From Rhabdornis inornatus (taxonomy: Eukaryota; Chordata; Aves; Passeriformes; Rhabdornithidae): DNA of 64,000 nt. Positions within the stretch are counted from its first letter, which is position 1, and each line of letters starts with the position of its first letter. Location: contig VWZS01010175.1 of assembly GCA_013397075.1 (NCBI GenBank), forward strand, positions 212,178 through 276,177, in the 5' to 3' direction. This document shows, one piece after another, positions 41,222-54,800 of the stretch. Position numbers and translations under genes: made by a program. The notes beneath the pieces are model-generated. The model was given only the letters and a program-made list of their open reading frames with translations. It did no database searches and was not told the DNA's origin.

Positions 41222-44200
41222 CATGCTTTCATTCTTTAGTGATAGATCTTCTTGTCCTATTTAGTCTAGGATACATAACTGTAAAGGGAATGGGGAGGTA
41301 ATGACCCAGTTTTGAGTGATGCCAGGAATGCATACCCCTTGTCACATTGCATGATGGGGTAGAAATTACTGTGGGTTTGGAGTTTGAAAGAGACACATAT
41401 TTCCATCAGCCAGTATCTCCAGCTCCTTCCTGGAAAGCATTGAAAATGTGTGAGTCAGCAGTGCTGCAGCAGCACTTGCAGAACTGGGCTTAGCAGAGCA
41501 GCTGCAAACAGTGGCAGGGTGAAAGCAAGTAAAACTATACTGTAAAAGTAGATAATGTACTGATTATACTCATAACCTTGCTGAAATAAAGTAGCTGCAT
41601 TTAAAACGGCAAATTATCTTTCGTGTATTTGAAAAGGACTTGGTGAAGTCTAAAGAATATTAAGATATAAATTTGAAGAGAATGATGATATTCAGCCCAT
41701 AGTCAACCCATATTTATGTAATTACACAGCAAAAAATTGATAAGCATTTAAATCTAACATCGGTTGTTCTCTTGTCCATTGAGTGAGCTCTGACTTAAAT
41801 ATTAATAATCATAAAAACGCATAATGCAAAAAACCCCAGAAAATAATAGGTGAGAATCTCATTTAAAAAGTATTGGTATTTAAGAAGAGGAAGTAAAAAA
41901 AAATTGGAGTAGTCTGCTTCTTGGAAACATGTGTAGACTATAGAAAAAAAATCTAGACTAAATAAATCCAGAGTTTGACTTCTTCCCTATTTGCCATGAG
42001 GTCAGAGAGCTGAAAAATCAGATGGGAGATCATTTGTTCTGTTGCCTCAGCAGAGGAATGGCATGGGGATCCATGGCCTGGAGGAGAGGAGAAAGGGTCT
42101 CAGTGGGACCTAAACAATTCTTTTATTCTTTCATTCTAAGTGTCAAAGCTACTGGCAACTATGGATCATTTAACATGTATTATTTATTCCCTGTTTTCTA
42201 AAGAATGAGTCATAAGATGGTGTAGAAATCAATTTTATTAAAATCAGGAGTCACACTGGATTAAGGAAGGATGAATCAAAATAGACTGAACTGTTCCAAT
42301 CCCTATCAATATTTGATTTTAAGATGTTATCATCAAAAGCAGCTACACAGAATATTCTGTACATTTGTCATTTTAGAAGCAATTACTCTTTCCTGGGATT
42401 TCCCTAGAGTACAAATATCTTCTGAATTTCACTTAAGTTTATATACTGAAACTGTAATTGTGAAAGAGAACATCTGGCTACCTGATTATCCACTTCCTTT
42501 GAGTTTCTACCTTGTCAAGTGAGAAATGCTACATTTACTTACCTGTCTGAAACTTGGAAGTGCATATGTCATTCCTTTTCATACCATGTGCCAAAATAGG
42601 TATTGAAATACATGGTATAGACCAAAGTGCTTTTTGTATCACCTGTGTTAAGCAGAATTTTGCTCATATCACTCATATACCAGACCTTTACAGAGGGACA
42701 TGCAATAGCCAATATTTACATGATAGCCAGTATTTACAGAGGAACATGGAACTAGCTTCAGTACAGTATAGATGCAGTCATAAAATTCATTGTTCCTGAA
42801 TCTTCCATGAAAGACATGGATGTCTGTTTAAGAAATTCAGACTTAAGGATACCTTTTTCTTTTCCCTTAGTAAATATGAAGTTAAGCAAAGTGAATTGAA
42901 AGATAATAAATGCATCTAATCCCCTACCAAGCACTCTGGAGGATCTTTGAAACCCATTGCATGTAGTCATATGTCAAGTAAACAATCTCCTTAAATTCCT
43001 TTGACTGATTGATTTGATAAATTTTAGTGTGGAATCCCTCAGACTGTCAGATGCAGGAATTCACCAAACCTCAACCAACACTTAGAAAGAAGCTGTGAGA
43101 TTAAATAGTCAGTGATACAAAATGAGAATTTTCTACTTTTTTAGTGTGCATGAAATGTTGATCTGTAGTGTTGCATCTCCTAGAACCTGATTAACATTTC
43201 ACTTTAATTTGTATTAAAAAACCCAGCTTACTGAAGATGAGTGAGTATTGTCACCATTAAAAAAAAATAAATACAAAGTCAGGTTTTAAACTTTTAAATA
43301 GAAAGATAACAGCTTCATCTGACATCAGTCATCATCATAGCTTTATGGAAATCTTCTTAAGGCTGTTCTGTCTTTTCAAGTGTAATTTCCCTGTGATTCC
43401 CTGATAATTAATTCCTATAAAGTTAGCATATATAGACATAATGCTCCAGAAGCTCCATGGAACCAACCATACATTTCATTCTAAGAAAAGCAGATTACAG
43501 GTGTGAAGAGGGAAAAACTATTTGCATAAATGCATAAGAAGTTTGTAATTTATCTACCATTAAGACCACTTCATAGAAGCATGATCATCTCAGCTCTTGA
43601 TTTGTATAAACTGAAGTACTGAACTACATTTAAGGACACTTCCCTTATTATCACTTCCTACAAAAATCTTAGGACTTCAGTGTGACATCCCTTTATAGTA
43701 AAAGAGAGAGGAACAAGCACTTCATCTCAACCTAAAGTAATAATCTAAAGTCAGAGAGATGAATCATGCCTTAGAAGTGCTTCTTAACTCACATATATAT
43801 AGTTTGAAATTACGTGAAATGAATTTATCCTTCTAATCATTTAATTTTCTGGCCCTCCTATCTCAACATCATCCTGCTATAAATTCTGAATAATACCCTT
43901 TTCACACATTTGAGATAACCATTTTTACACATTTGCCATAATAAATAGGGACTGCAAGTTATCTTAAATCGGTATCAATTAATGTTGTTTTGCAAACCAT
44001 GCACAGCATTTTATATCAAAATATTTTCAAACAATTTTATAAGATACCAGCTTTAAAGCTCTGATTCCCTGGAGTGCTCTGCTTGCAACTCTGAGCATAT
44101 TTTGTTCTACAGGAGTAAGCAATATATTTAGAAATTTGAAATGTTTTCCTCTGAGAAAGTATTGTCTGGAGAGCAATGCAAAAATCAGAGATAACATAAG

Positions 44201-45206
44201 CAGAATCCAAGAGGTAAAAAAAAAAAAAAACAGTTTGGTCGAGCTCTGTTAACTGCTAGTTATTTCTTCTCCTGGCACCATAGAAAACAATCTGCTCATG
44301 TTGCTTCTGAAATGACAAGATGAATGGTTCCATAGCCATCACTATTAAAAGGATAACACCAGACTGAAAAGAAAAGGGAAGAAGTTTTGAGAGGAAAGTG
44401 GAGTCACTGTTTGTAACTAGATAAAATTATAACCTTTCATTGTTCATTCATATGACAGACATCAGTATTAAAATATGATCTGTCAATGTAAGATTAAATA
44501 CTTTACATTCCAGTTATGACTTAGGAGTATGTTAAATAGCAAATTTAAAGGCTAGATATTTTAAAATCAACATCAATAAGTTTCACTGAAAAGTTGAAAA
44601 ATAATCTTCTGAATCAATTGTGATGATTTCCATTAAGTCATAAAAATTAATGTAACTCCAAAGAACTGGAAAAAAACCCAACATTCCAGCGTTTCATTGA
44701 AAAACAAAAAAACAACAGAAACCGACACAAAAAAACCAAATCACCCCCCCCCCCCCAAAAAAAAAAAAACCCAAACAACAAAAAACCCCAAGCAAATTAC
44801 AAGATTTGGATTATTGTGTCAAATCACCTGAACTTGAGACCTCTTGCATTGTAGGGGCATTTCTCAAATGCATAGCTGAGATAAACGGAGAAGGAAAGAA
44901 AAACACACCTAAATTCGTTGATTTAGAAAGCAAATCCTAAACTATTCTAGCAAAATAGTTTATGTCAGGATTAGTAAGCAAAAATTAACACTTTGTGATG
45001 ATATTAAGTAGATTATAAAACAAGAATGAGAAGTACACTTGGCAATTCAGACTAGAGAAAAAACATAGCACAAAAATGAGTGAAATTCATCTCACTTGGG
45101 TTTGGGACATATTTTCTACATTCTATGTATATTGGTTAATTTGGGAATTAGTTTCCTATGGAGTCCTCACAATTCCACTCGAGGAGAAAGAAAAGAACAT
45201 ACCTTA
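41222..45206. other. AT-rich intron, nothing recognised
   Basis: Contains an 18-bp tandem duplication at about 42703-42738 and the A/C low-complexity run at 44685-44790. No gene signature. Confidence 0.5.
44685..44790. repeat. A/C low-complexity run with poly(C) and poly(A)
   Basis: Includes about 13 C followed by about 13 A, flanked by AAAC-type sequence. Length in the assembly may be unreliable. Confidence 0.9.
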
Positions 45207-45465
45207 TAACAGAGGACACACAACTGATATCAAGAACAGCTTCAAGATTCAGTACTTTATTAATCCCCAGTACAACCTTTTATACCCTTTCCTCACAGGC
45301 ATAACACCTGTGTGCCCTTTTACTCTTTTGTGATTGGTCAATACACACCAGCATTCCACTCTTCTTCTCTTTCAATGCTGGTCACCTGTCTTATACAGCT
45401 GCAACTTCTCAGGGTGAGATTGTCTGCAGCACTATCTCTATTCTCTTACAATCCATTCTCCCACA
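45207..45465 (-). mobile_element. Solo LTR of an endogenous retrovirus, about 259 bp
   Basis: Read on the minus strand: begins TGTGGGAGAATGG at 45465; a CCAAT box lies at 45333-45337; a TATAAAA box at 45278-45284; an AATAAA poly(A) signal at 45256-45261; the end is at CTGTTA (45207). The 6-bp sequence ACCTTA (+ strand) flanks it at 45201-45206 and 45466-45471, which fits a target-site duplication of the alpha/beta-retrovirus-like class. The 3' end reads TA and not CA, so the exact end needs checking. No internal retroviral sequence flanks it, hence a solo LTR. Family not named. Confidence 0.75.
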
Positions 45466-48400
45466 ACCTTAAGTATGGATTTGACACAACTTGCTATTTC
45501 ATTTCAGAGTGCAACAGTTCTTTTTAGTGTTAATAACGCTAATAGCCTGAATATGTATAATAATATATGATTGCTAATTCCTATTAATATTTCAACTAAA
45601 GCTGTCCTATGCCAACTTCCTTGTGTCCTGATGCTAAAGAGTGCACAAAAAGCCCCAATACAAACCCCAACTAAAAAAAAAAAAATACAGTATGACTAAA
45701 CCAAAATCAAAATCAGAGGATATATAGGAAACTCCTTAAGTATATGAATAATATGCCACTAAACACCGAACAACTTAGGCAATGGTCAACCTATTCTAAT
45801 TCAAATTTCTTTAATGTTTGTGTTTTTTTCAAAGGCAGCTGAAATAAATTCCAGACCAAACCAGACCTGACAAACTCTGTTATGAGTGCTTTGAGCTCTA
45901 AAAGCCTGAGGTGCATTGCTATCCTTTGGCAACACAAAGTTGTTGTGCTACAGGTTTAATCTGTTATACCTGTTTTCTTACTGACTTCATTGGTGAGTCT
46001 GCAATCTATGAAATGAGTTAATTTGAAATATGTGTTAATGAGGAGTCCTTTCAGTGAGTCTCAAATCTATTCAACTGGCATTTACCCTATTGATCTCTCT
46101 CCCATATAACCTTCACAGCTAATGGCTTAATGAGTTCATTCTTTATAATTCATTTATATATCTTGAAGACATGATTCTTCCAGCTCATTTTTCTGATACG
46201 GTAAATGATTCAGGGATTTTGCATTATATCTGTCACTTTGTAGTTAGGAATAGCTACACTGAATTTCCCACCTATACATATTTCTCTGTGTGATGTATTT
46301 TAAACAAAGATATTATGAATGTAATGCTGTGTGGATTAATTTCTTCTCCACTATTTTTTTTCATAACTTTTGAATGCTTTTTACTTACCTGGCTGTAACT
46401 TGCACCTGAGATATTCGTTGTGACTCTAGAAGGACAATGTATGTACTATAAATCTTTAGAAGAGGTAGTATGATGCTGCTGGTTTATTTGTGCTACCCAT
46501 AAACAGGAGGAAAACTTACAAGATCACCAAACATCAATGGCAGCTGGCATTGCTTTCCCATAGGATTTTTCAAATCATAATAAATGTATAACCTTGCTGG
46601 ATTTTCCAGGTTTGCTTGGATTTAGCTAATGATTCCTGCGTATTTTGAGCTGATCCTTAAGTTACTCCAGGGTCATCAGTTTTGGATCTCCTCTGGATTG
46701 TGAAAGGCAGTCTTGCTAAATACAATGTCATAAATCAAGGATGGATTTTAACCTGTCTAGTTATAATTTATTGAATTCTACATGTTACCCTAAGTGTGAA
46801 TTAATTTATAATATGTAATTTAGGCTAGTGAATTATTGCCAAAATATAAGACTTCACAACTTGTTGGGCCACTGCTAAGACTAGATTTTTAATTTATGAG
46901 ACTATCTCTGCATTAAGTACCATATGTGTTTCACAAGGTAGTGCTCAGCATTTAGAACCGTGCATTTTCTCATTTAGCAGATTTATAGAACATCTGCGTA
47001 AAGTAAGGGTAAACTTAAGAAAATATAATTGTTTTACAGCAGCATGGTTCCATAGAAATTTATTTCAAATTAATTTTCTAAGGTACCTATAGTATAAACA
47101 TACTTTGACAAAACTATTAAGGATGAGAATTGCAGAGCTGGTTTAAAATCTAATCCAAATTCTATTTCATTCAGTGCAATATTTTCATTAAATCTGATTA
47201 ATGTCCAGGAATAAAAAACTAGATTTCTTTTTTGTTCTCTTTGTTCTAGTAAACAAGATGTGTATACTCCGGATTTTTATTTTAAACCCATTTATCCACT
47301 GGACTTATTGATACCTTGGAACTTCTTTATAATTTAGAACTACTCCTGGCTCTCAGGAATTGAAAGATTAAAGGAAGGGAAGAGAGCAAGTCTTTAACAG
47401 CAATAACCAAATAGTTATTTTACATCACTTTGTTAAACACGCTGTTATCAAAAAATAATGTATATATGTACTGGTATGAAGTATCAGCTGAAAAAATGCT
47501 ATACATAAAACAAACAAATTCTCATCTACAAATTTTCTAGCCTTGAGTTTTGTCCTTAGTAAAATCAGAAAGAAAAATATTATTGTTCTTTCAAAAAATT
47601 AATTGGTTAAAATATTGACAAACCTGAAATTTGATTTAAGAGTGTACAAACAATAGTTTTAATTGTCACCAAAGAAAAACAAAATTGACATGTCTTCTGT
47701 GGTAAAGACTAGATATTATTAACAGTAGGCTTGCACAAAGTATCTATAGGATATTCTATAGCAGTTAATATGAAGATCTCATAAATTATGGAGATAAGAG
47801 ACACTGACCCTGAAGATTAAAAAGTCACTTGATAACAATAAAAAGAACTTGTCTAGCTCATCTTAAAGTTATACTTTAAATGTATTTTATATGTATTAGA
47901 TTTATACTGATTGAAAACTCATCACTACTTTTATGTTGCTGAGTAATTAATGCTGATTATGTTAGTCTCAGCCTATAGATTTAAAAGATAAACACATTGC
48001 TACCACTTGCAGTATTGAGCCAGTCTAACTTGATTTGTCACTGAACTATCAGAATGTGTTGTAGATGACATAGGTGGCCATCGTGAGGAATTCACAGGAG
48101 CTATTCAATGTTGAAAGTAAATATAGGTCTGATTTGCTGTCTGTTAGCAAATTTGCTGAGAGCAAAACGAATCTCTCAAATAGCCATGGTTATAAAGTAG
48201 AAAATGTGCCAGTAGACAAAAAAAAACAAACAAAAAACTGATTAACAAATTCTGTAAGAAATCACAAAATGACAATTAAGCAACATGATGCAGAATTGTA
48301 GACACAAGTGGCCAGTATCATCACATCCTATTTAAAAAGGCAGAAGTAGTCAGTAAATTATGTAGTTGATTATTATACTCATTCATCTGGGGATTGCTGA

Positions 48401-51053
48401 GGCACTAACAATGTAGTTCAATATCAAAGATTTGTTATTGTTTAGACCACATTGTAAAATCTATTGCTTGTCCATGTGCAGCATGATGTATTCTTTCAAC
48501 TAATATTTTTGCACTTGGTAATAGGATACTGCAGCCATGGATTGTAACAGACCTTTTAGATCACAGGCTTTATGGTTTCTATCTAGGAAAAGTAATAATA
48601 AAAAAGCTTTAATATTCTTCACATTTTATTATTTTAAGCCATCTAAACCAAGAATCAATTTTACTTAATTTTTTTGTCTTTGCTCTTCTGGGCTGCTCCA
48701 GGATTTTATATGAAGGGTTGTCAAGTCTGTGATAACTAGATATCTAGAATTTAGTTCAGTGGTCTAAGCACAGCCATCTAGTACCATTTTCAATGCAAAA
48801 CATTTATAAAAAGCCTACAGATATGACACAAGACCTGCAGAACACACATGCCCTTTTGGACAGGCAAATAAAAAATGGCATCTACCATTAAAAATGCTAT
48901 CAGACACTCTTAGGCGACTAAATAAAGTTTCTATAATGGGACTGCATGTTCTTTGCATTCCTTATTTCCCTGAATAAAAATGAGATGTATTATAGTTAGA
49001 TATTTAATAATTTAGGGCTGTAGTTTAGTTTCCCATGTACCAGTGCTTCCATGGGAGCTGGGTGTCCAAACTGCCTGTACAGCTGGTGGAGAGCTCATCC
49101 TTGGTTCAGATGCCTTAAAGTGGACATCTCAATCAATTTAATCTACCCTGTCTGATTTGTCGTGCCTCATTTGCAGCTCCAGAAGGAAATGGGTCTCCTT
49201 TAGGTCAGGTATGAGGTGTGAGGGGCTGGTAGAGGTGTTGGGAGCTGCAGAGGTACTCAGTTGGCACTTCTGCATGTTAACTCACAGGATACACCCAAGA
49301 GGCTTTTCTGCGCTGAGCAGGTCTCCATTGGTGGGAACACAGCTTCATGGAGGGTACTGACTTTTGAAACAAATTAATCCCTTTGCTGAATCACTATGAT
49401 ATTTGGCATCTATGAATGATTACAGTGAAATTCGCTTAAGGAGAGGTTCACATATGTATGGGACATAGCAAAAAAATACCCAAAACCACACAAGTGGGAT
49501 GCACTTTCTGACTCTTTACTATGAGCTGTCAACACGGTTTTTTTTTTCCTACTTGTGTGAATGCTACAAGAATAGAAAAGAGAACAGCAAATTCAGTTTA
49601 AGAGTGGTGTGAAATACATAACTAAGACTTAGAGATAGCAGAGGAATGATTGTGATTTAGAAGCATGTATCTCATTTTTATTGGAGAAAAGAGAAACTGA
49701 ATACAAAGTATATGTGATCTTTTCACAGAGCATGCAATTTCAGATTCTCTGTGGTCAGCAAGAATCCATTCACTGACCTGAACTGAACAAACATTTAATC
49801 ATAATATATAGCACTTGTGCATAGGTATTTATTAAAGATATAATAGCCAGTCTTGTCTTTTTTACATTTATTCTGGTTTTTCTACTATACCTTTCAGTCA
49901 GTGACCAGCAGACTTCAGAAATATGCTTAACATGGTTTGGCACTATTTGATTCTGCCTGTATTTAACATCAGTTTTTAGACAGTATTAACTGTACTTCAT
50001 GTTTTTCCTTACATTATTTACACAGTCTTACTTAAAAATAAATGTGAAAAATAATACATGAAAACTTGTAAAACTTGAAATGAAAGTTATTGAGTTGTAG
50101 ACATTCAATTAATAAAATGGGTGAATATTTGTAATATGTTTTTTTGTGTTTCTCTTTTCAGCTCTAAGTTTCTTTTTGATCCATATATTGCTTCATTGCC
50201 TTCCCTAAAGTGCAACCTTCTCAGGCAGATCTAGGGAATTCTTCAATGTAAACACACTTTTTCTGTTTTGAAAATTGACATTTTTTTCTTACCTTCAAAT
50301 CATAGATCAAGTCAGGAGAGGATATTTTTCCAGTATATTTAAGCTGCTTTATTAAACACTACACAGTGTATTTAAGGATTACCACCTAAAACATGAAATG
50401 CAAGTTTGTTCATTCAGGCTTTATTCATTATGCAGTTCTTGAAGCTTATTGAGGGATTATCCATCAGTTCCTGAGGAAAGCAGTTTTTGACCATCAAACA
50501 TCACTGTTTAAAATCATGTTCTCACATGTGTTTGGAACATCTGCTTCCTCTTGAAGACACAAAATAAAAACTGATCTTTCAGAGTTAAGTTTTAATCAAA
50601 TTGAAGGGCTGTTTATATTGTTTAATGTTACTTTTGTCCATCCATTTAGGATGGTAAGAAGAATGACTTGGAGTTAATGAGAGCATTCAGCTGTTCATTG
50701 CAACTTGCAGAATGAGTCGTGAGATGAGAGAGCTAATGTGTTTATATACATAGACAGATAAAACAGGACTTTGCTCTATTTTGTAATTTAATAACTCAGC
50801 TTACAAATATTTCTTTTTATATTGTTTTTAGGTAGTGTTTAATGTAACCTGCAAAGAAAACATGGATTATTAATTGTGTTTTAATGTTACTTGTAAGGTG
50901 CTTCCCTTACAGAAAAGACGATTGTTGTAGTTTGTGAGAAATTTGTCTCCTCAAAAATTCTAATGCAAAAATCCATTTGGGATATATGTAAGTTGTCCTA
51001 GTGTAACTGTTTATGTTCTTAATCTAATTTCTTATTTTTTTAGTCCTTAAAAA
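45466..51053. other. AT-rich intron; small GC-rich patch at 49.0-49.36 kb
   Basis: No recognised repeat except short homopolymers. About 49020-49360 is more GC-rich and reads like an inserted old repeat (GGAGCTGGGTGTCCAAACTGCC), but I could not assign it. Confidence 0.5.
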
Positions 51054-51089
51054 TAATGATTGATTGATTGTTTGATTGATTTATTGCAG
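51054..51089 (+). promoter_or_regulatory. GPC5: Exon-3 splice acceptor with TTGA/ATTG repeat upstream
   Basis: The last 30 or so intron bases are mostly a (TGAT/TTGA) tetranucleotide run that ends in TTTATTGCAG. Purines recur every four bases, so a normal uninterrupted polypyrimidine tract is missing close to the AG. Pyrimidine-rich sequence is present a little further up (around 51026-51043, TTTCTTATTTTTTTAG), which itself ends in an AG and could compete as an acceptor. Several TGAT units could serve as branch points. Confidence 0.6.
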
Positions 51090-51784
51090 AAACCTTTGAA
51101 ATGCTTATCAGACTGGCTGAGAATTACACAAGCACACTTTTCTGCAGTGCATATAGAACCATGGCTGCTGAGGCTACTGTGCATGTGCAGGAGTTTTTCA
51201 CAGATGTTGGACTCTTCTTATTTGGCACAGACATCACCACAGAGGAATTTGTGAATAGATTTTTTGACACCCTGTTTCCAGTAGTCTACAACCATGTGAT
51301 TAATCCTGGACCGACTGACATTTCACTGGAATATGCAGAGTGCCTCCGAGTGGCAAGAAGAGACATCAGGCCCTTTGGCAACATTCCCAAAAAGGCCATA
51401 GGACAAATGGGAAGGTCACTCTTACCCAGCCGGACTTTCTTGCAGGCTCTGAATTTGGGGATTGAAGTGATCAATACAACAGATCACCTGCACTTCTCCA
51501 AAGACTGCAGCAGAGCTTTGCTGAGAATGCAGTACTGCCCACACTGCCAGGGGCTGACGCTGAGCAAGCCCTGCATGGGCTACTGCCTCAACACCATCCG
51601 AGGCTGCCTGGCTGACATAGCAGAAGTTGATCTCCACTGGCGGGGCTACATCCAGTCCCTGGAGGAGCTCTCAGGAGCCCTGAGTGGAGCACACGGCATC
51701 GAGCACGTGCTGCTGAACTTCCATGCCCTTGTTCGTGATGCTCTGGTACAGGCTCGGATCAACGGGCCAGAATTATCTGAGCAG
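51090..51784 (+). CDS. GPC5: Glypican-5, internal coding exon 3 (partial gene)
   Basis: Glypicans are GPI-anchored heparan sulfate proteoglycans of the cell surface that modulate Hedgehog, Wnt and FGF signalling. This exon encodes about 231 residues of the cysteine-rich globular core. Numbering from the internal Met codon at 51101, there are eight cysteines (including residues 15, 146 and 149), and the block at 51536-51607 has the CxxC...PCxxYC...GC spacing of the glypican signature. N-glycosylation sequons lie at residue 8 (NYT) and 125 (NTT). Short stretches such as FFTDVGL, SLLPSRTFLQALNLGIE and MQYCPHCQG match GPC5 better than GPC3 as I recall the family. The acceptor AG is 51088-51089; the first two exon bases complete a codon split after base 1. 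The donor is CAG|GTAAGA at 51784/51785, and the exon ends on a codon boundary. The Met is not a translation start. Signal peptide, GAG-attachment and GPI exons lie outside the window. Confidence 0.95.
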
Positions 51785-51823
51785 GTAAGATCCCGGTTTT
51801 ATCCACACTTGGGGAAAACATGA

Positions 51824-54800
51824 CAGTAGGAAAAGTATCACTGATAGCTGTTATTTGTTTGGCCATTTTTATGGTGAGGAGCACATTTGTATCTGAGTTC
51901 AGCTTTATTTGACTAAGCAATTTCTGGGAGCACAAAAATACCTCTCATGAACATAAGAAAATTGTTCAGTTGTTACCTTATGTGCACATTATGATAGATG
52001 TAAACAATCCTTATTTTAGATACTAATGGCCTGCCTTAAAGAACCTATGCCTTTGCATATATTATTTCCATAATTTTTTTATGTTTCAGAGTAAGCAGCA
52101 CAGTTCATTTGTAACATGAAATAAGTCCTTCCTTACACTTTAGAGAAAAAAAAGTTGTGTGAGAGCTCTGTTAGCTGTGAATGTGTGAAGAATTTTAGGA
52201 TACTGCTATGGAAAGTGGGCATTATTTAACTACACTTTAGGGGAAAAAAGCTAGTATGTATGCTAATTTATGAGGGTAAGTACCAAAATCTGAATTTTTC
52301 CTGTATTATATTTAATCCACAATTTTTCTCTGTATTCTTGCATGCAGACTTCACTGACAGTGACATATTCTGTATTAAGTGCTGGATCGTATAGCTTGGG
52401 TTGGGGAACTGCTGTTAGTTTTGTAGTACACCCTAAAGAGGTGTACTGTAAAACTAAAGTGACGTCTGTGACATCAGCTGAGGTGCAGGAGTACTTCTAG
52501 GACTGCTTCAATACATGGCTAGCTGAAGTTAAAGCAGTGTCTTCTGCTAAGCAGCTGACATGACCTCTGACAATAAACAACCTGGCCTAATATAATAAAT
52601 AGAGGTTTCTTCATTTCTTACTAAGACCCAGAGTCTGATAAAATGGGTTCTTCCCCCTGCTGTAATCAGTGAATAACAGGGTTCATGTCTACAAATTTCC
52701 CACTTTGTCTGCTTTATGCCAGCCAGCTTCATGAGCCATAATATCCTGATGCTCAATTTCTTTGAGAAAAGCTGTCATTTTTTTTTGGAGAAAGGGTTTT
52801 TCACTAACAGTTTGACTCAAAAGTGGCTCACTGATGTCTCTCTAATTCCCAAATTATTTCAGATCTACAGTTGCCTTTTAGGGAAATACCCTGTTGCTCC
52901 TTTGATTTCTGTGGGATCTTCTTTGCCTACCATTTTCAGGAACAAATTAGAACAAGCAAGTAAAGGTTCAAGGGAAGGACTTGTGTTTCCTACTTCGTCC
53001 TGGGTCATTTAATTTGAAAAGTTTTAGACTTGGATATTCAACAGTGAATTGTCATTGGCCCAGACTTAAAAATCTCTCAGCACACTCATGTTTTCAAAAT
53101 GAAAGTTTTCACAGTCCATAATAGTATATTTCACTGAATTGTAGTAAAAAATGAAATGGGTGAAGAGGCCTCCGCTTAGTGTTTTTTACCTTAATGAAAA
53201 TTCCATATTGAACTGAAATAAAGTGCTTTATTTTGATACTCCTGAAAACTCCATGCCTTCCTTCTCCCTGTTCTTCATTCAATGTAAGGAATACTACAAT
53301 TTCTTACGTAATGATATTTCTGGCCAATATGTTTGTTCCAAGATCATGTGTTTACTAATGTTACGTTAAAAGCATCTGATATAGAAGCATTTCCCAGCTT
53401 TAAAACCCACATACTTCATTTTTGACTCCAACTGCACCAGACCTAGATATATTTCACCTAATTTCTCTGTTATAATTGACCAATCCTTTCTCTCTTTAAT
53501 CACTAATTTGGTCAAATAAGACTATAATGCAATGATCCCTTGAAACATGGTGATCTAGTCAGTATATTTCATATTTTCCAATTTATTGGGTATCAAGACT
53601 TAATTCTGACATGTAATAAATACAGTCTTTCAGCTTTAAGAGGCAGAGGACAGGAATTTCATTAAAATTGGCTCATTAATATTTATTTTATCTTCAGAGT
53701 GACTCATGAACTGTTTCAGGTTTTGATAAGCAATTAATGCATCAGTGATTCTAACAGACAGGGAAAAGACGATTATGAGCAAGCAAATAATGGTTTGTTT
53801 AGGTACGCAGGAGTCTCTGCAGTTTTAAAAGAGAATTTCATTACATTTTGTGAGTTTTAATGAAGCAAACAGAGGAAAAAAATTAAATGTTTGGAAGTAT
53901 CATATATAATTATGCAAGTGTTAATGTGAGAATCTGCAGAGTATCCTGCTTAATGATAGATATAGTTGTGCAGTCTTTTCATTCATTCATGGCTATGCTT
54001 GTGTAAATAACCATATGTAAAGGATTTTTTCTAACACTTTGCAGGAGTGCTTAAATCTGATGTATATTCATGCTTTAAGCTCTGTGTGGTGTGGAAGGAA
54101 CACTAATGCCTATATAGCATGGCTTCCTTTTACAAAGCTCTTTTTTCTGGTAATTTACAGCTTGCTCCCTTTCCTGCTTGGGTCAGCAGAGCAGAGCCAC
54201 TCTGTGTCCAACTGGAATTTTTCTTTCCCTTTCTTCTTACTGTTTTAAAATCGCCTTTAATTCTTGCCTCCCACAGCTCTGCTGACTGGCAAATAAGTGC
54301 AGCACCTGTTCATCATCTCGATACCTGTGCATTATTTGATGCTATTCTGCAGAATCTAGTGGAGATGTATGGGTTGTGCAACTATTCACGGATTTATGTG
54401 TTTCCACACTTACATATTGCCATATATTTAATGCCACTTCTGTTCTTGAAGTCTATATGTGTTCATACATTGCTCAGTGTACCCTATGCTTTTTAGCTGG
54501 AACAGAAATTTTTTAGCAAACATCTGTGTACATGCTCGTGCGGATACAGTGTAATAGAGGTTTAAGAGAGCTGCACCATACAAAACAAAACCAGTGTGGA
54601 TTATTAGGATAATCTGAAGAAAGATGGTATGTAGTTCTTACACACTGGATAACAGCTAATAATGCCCATTGTTGCAGAGCACTTTGCAGATTCACCCTGT
54701 GCTTCTTTTGTGCTCGGCCCAAGTTGCCATATGCTGGTCTCTGAGCTTGTGTATAGCTAAGGAAATCCCCGTGGAGGGCACTGTGCAGACTGATGAATGC

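Larger units (their letters stand above)
1..51089 (+). other. GPC5: GPC5 intron 2 (3' part)
   Basis: Everything upstream of the exon-3 acceptor is inferred to be intron 2, because GPC5 is known to have introns of hundreds of kilobases and no other plausible exon was seen. The 5' end of the intron is outside the window. Long ORFs here are confined to the minisatellite and the LINE copies; the rest are short and AT-rich. Confidence 0.85.

Noticed and set aside
51060..51254. 64-codon ORF in another frame over GPC5 exon 3
   Set aside because: Shadow of the glypican frame, which alone has the conserved cysteine pattern and matching splice sites.
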